NCBI GenBank assembly: GCA_900551365.1
Contig: URVZ01000033.1
Coordinates: forward strand, 1 to 17,992
Source: an uncultured Collinsella sp.
GTDB lineage: Bacteria; Actinomycetota; Coriobacteriia; Coriobacteriales; Coriobacteriaceae
Direction of reading: 5' to 3'
Length of the DNA: 17,992 nucleotides
In this document: positions 14,469-17,992 of the stretch, in pieces
Layout: the number at the start of each line of letters is the position of its first letter
How positions within the stretch are numbered: position 1 is the first letter of the stretch
Made by a program: the position numbers and the translations under genes
Notes under the pieces: generated by a model
Told to the model about the DNA's origin: nothing
Databases searched by the model: none
What the model saw: only the letters and a program-made list of their open reading frames with translations

Positions 14469-15860
14469 ATGCAAGTCATCCTTCCCATACTTGAGTTTAT
14501 CCAATCGATTCTGACCAAGCCAGCATGGATTATGGGTCTGTTCGCTTTTGTGGGCCTTGTCGCGCTTAAGCGTCCCGCCCACAAGGTGATGACAGGCACC
14601 CTGAAGCCGATCCTTGGCTACATCATGCTGTCTGCCGGCGCCGCTGTTGTTCAGGAGAACCTTGCTCCGCTGGGTACCTTCATCGAGACCGGTTTCCACA
14701 TCACCGGCGTCGTGCCCAACAACGAGGTTGTCGTTTCGATGGCTCAGAGCGTCCTCGGCGTTCAGACCATGATGATCCTGATTCTCGGCTACGTCGTGAA
14801 CATTATCATTGCCCGCTTTACCAAGTTTAAGTACATCTTCCTGACGGGCCATCACAGCATGTTCATGGCTTGCCTGCTGTCTGCCGTTCTGCAGGCATCT
14901 GGCTTCCAGGATGTCCAGCTTGTCATCGTGGGCGGCATGTTCCTGGGCCTCGTGAGCGCTATGCTTCCCGCCGTTGGTCAGCGTTTCACCGAGAAGGTTA
15001 CCGATGGCGATGAAATCGCCATGGGCCACTTCGGTTCACTCGCCTATTACATCTCCGCTGCAGTCGGTACGCTTTTTGCTAAGGACGCCGAGGAGAACAG
15101 CACCGAGAAGATTGAGGTTCCCGAGAAGTTCTCCTTCCTGCGCGACACCACCATCTCCACGGCTCTTACCATGGCCTTCTTCTACCTGGTTACCGCTTTC
15201 GCCGCTTACATCGCAGATCCTGCGGTCGTTACCAAGACCGCTGGCGGCGACAATGTAATCGTCTACGCCCTGACCTGTGCCCTGTCCTTCGCCGTCGGTG
15301 TCACTATCGTCTACAACGGCGTTCGTATGATCCTTGCCGACCTGGTCCCGGCTTTCCAGGGCATCTCCAACAAGCTGATCCCCGGCGCCATCCCCGCCGT
15401 CGACTGCGCCGTCTTCTTCCCCTATGCTCCCACCGCCGTCATCCTCGGCTTTGTTGCCTCCTTCATCGGTGGCGTGGTCGGTATGTTCATCGTGGGCGCT
15501 ACCTTGGGCATCTTCATCATCCCGGGCATGGTTCCCCACTTCTTCTGCGGTGCTACCGCAGGCATCTACGGCAATGCTACCGGCGGTCGCAAGGGCGCAG
15601 CTCTTGGTGCTTTCGTCAACGGCCTGCTCATCACCTTTGCCCCGGCTCTGCTCCTGCCTGTTCTTGACGTCTTTGGCTTCAAGAACACTACGTTCGGCGA
15701 CTTCGATTTCTCCGTCATTGGTATTACGCTTGGCCGCGCTGCCGAGGCCTTCGGTACCACCGGTGTCTACGCGATTCTCGCTGTCCTTCTGGTCGTCGCC
15801 TTCGTCCCCAACTTCATCCACACCAAGGGTGCTGTGATTAACCACGTTGAGGAAGAGTAA
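14469..15860 (+). CDS. PTS EIIC permease, ascorbate (UlaA/SgaT) type
   Basis: 463 residues from ATG 14469, chosen over the in-frame GTG 14424 because GAAAGGAAG directly precedes the ATG. Ten or eleven hydrophobic segments span the protein. Features of the UlaA family are visible: the N-terminal RPAHKVMTGTLKPILGYIML, the TGHHSMFMACLLSA loop, the INKxTxP-like region represented by FQGISNKLIPGAIPAVDCAV, and the C-terminal GMVPHFFCGATAGIYGNATGG. It would carry and phosphorylate the sugar at the membrane with the IIA and IIB proteins. UlaA is ~465 residues, so it appears complete. No lactonase, decarboxylase, epimerase or isomerase genes of the ula pathway are nearby, and transaldolase genes flank the PTS on both sides. 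The substrate may therefore not be ascorbate. Confidence 0.93.
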   Translation: MQVILPILEFIQSILTKPAWIMGLFAFVGLVALKRPAHKVMTGTLKPILGYIMLSAGAAVVQENLAPLGTFIETGFHITGVVPNNEVVVSMAQSVLGVQTMMILILGYVVNIIIARFTKFKYIFLTGHHSMFMACLLSAVLQASGFQDVQLVIVGGMFLGLVSAMLPAVGQRFTEKVTDGDEIAMGHFGSLAYYISAAVGTLFAKDAEENSTEKIEVPEKFSFLRDTTISTALTMAFFYLVTAFAAYIADPAVVTKTAGGDNVIVYALTCALSFAVGVTIVYNGVRMILADLVPAFQGISNKLIPGAIPAVDCAVFFPYAPTAVILGFVASFIGGVVGMFIVGATLGIFIIPGMVPHFFCGATAGIYGNATGGRKGAALGAFVNGLLITFAPALLLPVLDVFGFKNTTFGDFDFSVIGITLGRAAEAFGTTGVYAILAVLLVVAFVPNFIHTKGAVINHVEEE

Positions 15861-15916
15861 TCCAGGCATACGTTAAGCCCTAATCGGGCGGAGCTCCGAT
15901 AACCGGCTCCTACACG

Positions 15917-15958
15917 AAAAGGCGGCGTCATCTCTTGTGAGGTGCCGCCGCCTTTTTT
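15917..15958 (+). terminator. Rho-independent terminator of the transaldolase-PTS operon
   Basis: AAAAGGCGGCG (15917-15927) pairs with CGCCGCCTTTT. The stem is extended by CA/TG and CTC/GAG around a TTGT loop, and T6 closes it at 15953-15958. It starts 56 nt after the IIC stop codon. It implies that the second transaldolase gene needs its own promoter. Confidence 0.92.
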
Positions 15959-16068
15959 CTTGAAGAGAGTGTGGATTCGATTGGTTTTGCTGTAAATAAG
16001 CGCCGTGAACGGAAATGGCGCAGCGCGCCGAAAAACCGTTTTGCCGCTGGAAAGTCTTTGATAAAAGT

Positions 16069-16148
16069 GGTAAAGATGCTAAACCGTTTACCGATAAAGC
16101 TTAAAAGCTGCAGCTCAAACCTAGGTAAGCATGGCTAAAGTGTTTACC
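16069..16148. promoter_or_regulatory. Tandem imperfect operator-like repeats upstream of transaldolase copy 2
   Basis: Two related sites occur 55 bp apart: site A (16069-16092) and site B (16124-16148). Each begins GGTAA, has ATG then CTAAA near the middle, and ends GTTTACC, so each is an inverted GGTAA/TTTACC repeat. Site A also contains TAAAC-C-GTTTA (16080-16090), reminiscent of LacI-family or cre-type operators. Site B ends 38 bp before the transaldolase start codon. No such pair is seen upstream of transaldolase copy 1. The binding protein is unknown. Confidence 0.55.
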
Positions 16149-16186
16149 AGCTCAATGGCCTTATGCAAACGAAAGGAATCAGGCAG

Positions 16187-16891
16187 ATGGCAATCAAGGT
16201 GTTCGCTGACGGTGCAAACCTCGAGGGCATGCTCGACATGTACGAGAACGGCAACGTTCAGGGTTTCACGACCAACCCGTCCCTTATGAAGAAGGGCGGC
16301 GTGACGGATTACCGCGCGTTTGCCAAAGAGGTCCTGACCCATATCACCGATGTGTCCGTTTCGTTTGAGGTCTTTGCCGACGACGTCGAGACCATGGAGG
16401 TCGAGGCCCGCGAGATCGCTACCTGGGCCGAGAACGTCTACGTTAAGATCCCGTGCGTGACCACCAAGGGTGAATCCACCGCCGAGCTGGTCCGCAAGCT
16501 TTCGGCCGACGGCATCAAGGTCAACGTCACCACCATCTTTACGCCTAAGCAGGTTGACGAGATGGTCGAGGCCGTTGACACCGAGACGCCGTCCATCATC
16601 TCGCTCTTTGCCGGCCGCATCGCCGACACCGGCGTCGACCCCATTCCGTTTATGACGGAGTCGGTTAAGAAGGCCGCCGCCAAGCCCAACTGTGAGGTCC
16701 TGTGGGCGTCCACGCGCGAGCTCATCAACATTTACCAGGCCGAGGCCTGCGGTTGCCAGATCATTACGGTGCCCAACAGCATCCTGGCCAAGCGGAAGAA
16801 CATCGGTCGCGACCCGTACGAGGTCTCGCTCGACACCGTCCGCGGCTTTGCCAAGGATATCGCCGCTCTGGGCTTCCATATTCTGCCGTAA
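16187..16891 (+). CDS. Transaldolase / fructose-6-phosphate aldolase-like enzyme, copy 2
   Basis: 234 residues from ATG 16187, with GAAAGGA at 16171-16177, slightly far at 9 nt. It is a paralogue of the 12879-13589 product: about 45 differences over 234 residues by eye. QGFTTNPSLM, the Schiff-base Lys87 in VYVKIP, FAGRIADTGVDP and LWASTRE are all kept, so it should be active. Changes cluster on helices and near the C-terminus (NIGRDPYEVSL against NFGKDLLEYSL), and it ends at ILP without the extra EE. It is separated from the PTS operon by a strong terminator and has its own operator-like repeats, so it seems to be a separately controlled isoenzyme. It may be the housekeeping or the substrate-specific partner; which is unknown. 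Confidence 0.92.
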   Translation: MAIKVFADGANLEGMLDMYENGNVQGFTTNPSLMKKGGVTDYRAFAKEVLTHITDVSVSFEVFADDVETMEVEAREIATWAENVYVKIPCVTTKGESTAELVRKLSADGIKVNVTTIFTPKQVDEMVEAVDTETPSIISLFAGRIADTGVDPIPFMTESVKKAAAKPNCEVLWASTRELINIYQAEACGCQIITVPNSILAKRKNIGRDPYEVSLDTVRGFAKDIAALGFHILP

Positions 16892-16924
16892 CGCGAACAC
16901 TGGCTACGCCGCGGGCTGCTCGCC

Positions 16925-16990
16925 CCGGCCTTTCCTTTCCCTATCGCTCACGCGCTTCGCGAGGGTCGCGCTAGGCAAAGGAAAGGCCGG
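16925..16990. repeat. 66-nt near-perfect stem-loop
   Basis: CCGGCCTTTCCTTT (16925-16938) and AAAGGAAAGGCCGG (16977-16990) pair perfectly over 14 bp. The interior continues with CCTA/TAGG, CGC/GCG and CGCG-ctt-CGCG (16951-16961). No T-tract follows. It lies 33 bp after the transaldolase stop, so it may stabilise or terminate that mRNA, or be a mobile palindromic element. Confidence 0.7.
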
Positions 16991-17005
16991 AACTGCCGAC
17001 ACGAG

Positions 17006-17044
17006 CTTGCCAGCAAGTTGGCGCTTGGCTTCTATATCCTGCCG
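17006..17044 (+). pseudogene. Possible C-terminal remnant of a third transaldolase copy
   Basis: Translated in the frame of transaldolase copy 2, this stretch reads LASKLALGFYILP. The two intact copies end FARDIQALGFHILP and FAKDIAALGFHILP. The last 24 bases (17021-17044) match each intact gene at 20 positions. There is no stop at the equivalent place and no upstream homology that I can see. Short length leaves chance resemblance possible, though the setting 3' of a real copy makes a duplication or recombination scar more likely. Confidence 0.4.
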
Positions 17045-17070
17045 TGGGCAAAGGTACCCCCGCCTGCGCC

Positions 17071-17240
17071 GTGCAAAATCGAGAGTATTCAGCAGGGTAA
17101 AGGCTTTTACCAGTTGGTTGAAGAACGGAACAGCCCCCGTTTTGGCTCTGGTGGCGCCAAAACGGGGGCTGTTTTTGACTTTATCGTCTCTGCGGGGCAT
17201 CCGGAACGGCGGAATTTGCAGAATACTCGCGATTTTGCAC
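17071..17240. repeat. 170-bp span bounded by 24-bp inverted repeats
   Basis: The left arm 17071-17094 (begins GTGCAAAATCGAGAG) and right arm 17217-17240 (ends CGCGATTTTGCAC) are reverse complements at 22 of 24 positions. The match weakly continues outward (GCGCC against GCGAC). The terminator at 17131-17176 is centred between them. Possible readings are a MITE-like element, two inverted copies of a protein-binding site, or a long cruciform. Confidence 0.65.
17131..17176 (+). terminator. Strong Rho-independent terminator
   Basis: CAGCCCCCGTTTTGG (17131-17145) and CCAAAACGGGGGCTG (17157-17171) form a perfect 15-bp stem with an 11-nt loop, followed by TTTTT (17172-17176). It points in the direction of transaldolase copy 2 transcription and protects against read-through into the convergent tex gene. 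The reverse strand lacks a good T-tract. Confidence 0.88.
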
Positions 17241-17272
17241 GTCGCTACCGGGGGGACCCTTGCTTTGGCGGT

Positions 17273-17992
17273 TTACTTCCCCTGCACCATGGTGAGGGAG
17301 ATCTTTTTGCGGTCGCGATCGACCTTCTCGACCCACACCTTGACCGTATCGCCGACGCGCACCACGTCGCTCGGGTGCTTGACGAAGCGGTTGGCCAGCT
17401 TGGAGATGTGCACGAGGCCGTCCTGGTGCACACCCACGTCGACGAAGGCGCCAAAGTCGACGACGTTGCGCACCGTGCCCTTGAGTTCCATGCCGGGCTC
17501 CAGGTCGTCGATGGAAAGTGCCGAGCGGCTAAAGACCACCTCGGGCGCGTCGTCGCGTGGGTCGCGACCGGGCTTCTTGAGTTCGTTGACAATGTCGATG
17601 AGCGTGAGGGTGCCGCAGTCCAGGTCGCTTGCCAGCGCCGAGATGCTGCCCAGGCGGCGCTCGATGTCGGGCACGCCGCCGCGGCTGAGCTCGCTTGCTT
17701 TAACGCCGGCGCGTTCCAAGACGGACGTGGCCACCTCGTAGCTTTCGGGGTGGACGCTCGTTGCGTCGAGCGGGTTCTTACCGCCGCTAATTCGCAAAAA
17801 GCCTGCAGCGTTGAGATATGCCTTGGGTCCCAGCTTGGGGACCTTCTTGAGCTGGCGGCGATCGGTGAAGGCGCCGTTTTCCTCGCGGAAAGCCACGATG
17901 TTCTTGGCCACGCTCGGCGTGATGCCCGAAACGTATCCCAGCAGGCTCGCGCTCGCGGTGTTGACGTCGACGCCCACGCGGTTGACGACGTC
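17273..17992 (-). CDS. tex: Tex-type RNA-binding transcription accessory protein, C-terminal part (N-terminus beyond window)
   Basis: The frame is open from the right edge (17992) to the stop at 17273, giving 239 residues. They start DVVNRVGVDVNTASASLLGYVSG, here split as DVVNRVGVDVN and TASASLLGYVSG, a well-conserved Tex segment. A helix-hairpin-helix region follows (VAKNIVAFREENGAFTDRRQ, KKVPKLGPKAY), then the linker, then a C-terminal S1 RNA-binding domain (GTVRNVVDFGAFVDVGVHQD...RKKISLTM). Tex proteins are about 720-780 residues, so roughly the last third is present. Tex binds nucleic acid and affects transcription and ribosome-related processes; its precise role is not settled. The ORF beginning at an internal GTG at 17977 is only a part of this frame. 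It is convergent with transaldolase copy 2. Confidence 0.93.
   Translation of the reverse strand, partial: DVVNRVGVDVNTASASLLGYVSGITPSVAKNIVAFREENGAFTDRRQLKKVPKLGPKAYLNAAGFLRISGGKNPLDATSVHPESYEVATSVLERAGVKASELSRGGVPDIERRLGSISALASDLDCGTLTLIDIVNELKKPGRDPRDDAPEVVFSRSALSIDDLEPGMELKGTVRNVVDFGAFVDVGVHQDGLVHISKLANRFVKHPSDVVRVGDTVKVWVEKVDRDRKKISLTMVQGK

Larger units (their letters stand above)
15861..16186. other. Gene-free region between IIC and second transaldolase
   Basis: A 326-bp stretch holding the operon terminator at 15917-15958, a palindrome CGGAGCTCCG just before it, and the tandem operator-like repeats at 16069-16148. The second half is AT-rich, consistent with a promoter for the second transaldolase, but I cannot pick a convincing -35/-10 pair. 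No coding sequence is supported. Confidence 0.5.
16892..17272. other. Gene-free, inverted-repeat-rich region between transaldolase copy 2 and tex
   Basis: 381 bp without a supported gene. In order it contains a 66-nt stem-loop (16925-16990), a short stretch resembling the end of a transaldolase gene (17006-17044), and a 170-bp span bounded by 24-bp inverted repeats (17071-17240) with a terminator in its middle. A long ORF across this area has no ribosome binding site and is out of frame with both neighbours' reading, so I do not call it. Confidence 0.6.

Noticed and set aside
16692..17741. 349-codon plus-strand ORF spanning the end of transaldolase copy 2, the repeat-rich gap and part of tex.
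   Set aside because: It starts inside transaldolase copy 2 in another frame, runs antisense through tex, is Ser/Arg-rich and has no ribosome binding site.
1..17992. CRISPR array, tRNA, rRNA, insertion sequence or phage genes.
   Set aside because: No regularly spaced repeats, no tRNA cloverleaf or CCA-end pattern, no rRNA-like stretches and no transposase, integrase or phage motifs were seen in either strand.

Overview
The window is GC-rich chromosomal DNA with dense, mostly intergenic-terminated bacterial genes and strong AGGAG-type ribosome binding sites. Gene content (KdpDE-like two-component pair, Kup, large RlmKL-type methyltransferase, ascorbate-type PTS, LTA-synthase-like sulfatase) and codon use fit a high-GC gut actinobacterium of the Coriobacteriia such as Collinsella. 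That assignment is an inference from style and content; no rRNA or marker gene is present to settle it. I see no phage, transposase, CRISPR, tRNA or rRNA.

Layout. (1) 1-2141, minus: a membrane phosphoglycerol transferase/sulfatase of the LTA synthase type, cut by the left edge. (2) 2355-3230, plus: a nitroreductase-family flavoenzyme, divergent from it. (3) 3389-8127, plus: a potassium block made of Kup, a 64-residue single-span membrane protein, a terminator, then a KdpD-like kinase lacking the usual cytoplasmic N-terminal half and a KdpE-like regulator. No kdpFABC genes are present here. (4) 8221-10779, minus: a fused RlmKL rRNA methyltransferase whose first catalytic domain looks degenerate. 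(5) 10855-11682, plus: a HAD phosphatase of the Cof type. (6) 11728-16891: a DeoR-type repressor divergent from a sugar operon (transaldolase-like enzyme, PTS IIA, IIB, IIC), followed after a strong terminator by a second, about 81% identical transaldolase gene with its own, different-looking control region. (7) 16892-17272: a gene-free stretch rich in inverted repeats, with a possible scrap of a third transaldolase end. (8) 17273-17992, minus: the C-terminal part of Tex, cut by the right edge.

How they may work together. The DeoR/transaldolase/PTS block looks like one uptake and catabolic unit: the IIA-IIB-IIC proteins would import and phosphorylate a sugar or sugar acid, the aldolase/transaldolase would handle a sugar phosphate, and the DeoR protein would sense such a phosphate and control both directions from the shared 359-bp intergenic region. 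The usual ascorbate degradation genes are absent, so the substrate is open. The potassium block suggests a KdpDE-like pair rewired to a Kup importer. The intergenic regions carry several long, near-perfect stem-loops, some probably terminators and others resembling dispersed palindromic elements.
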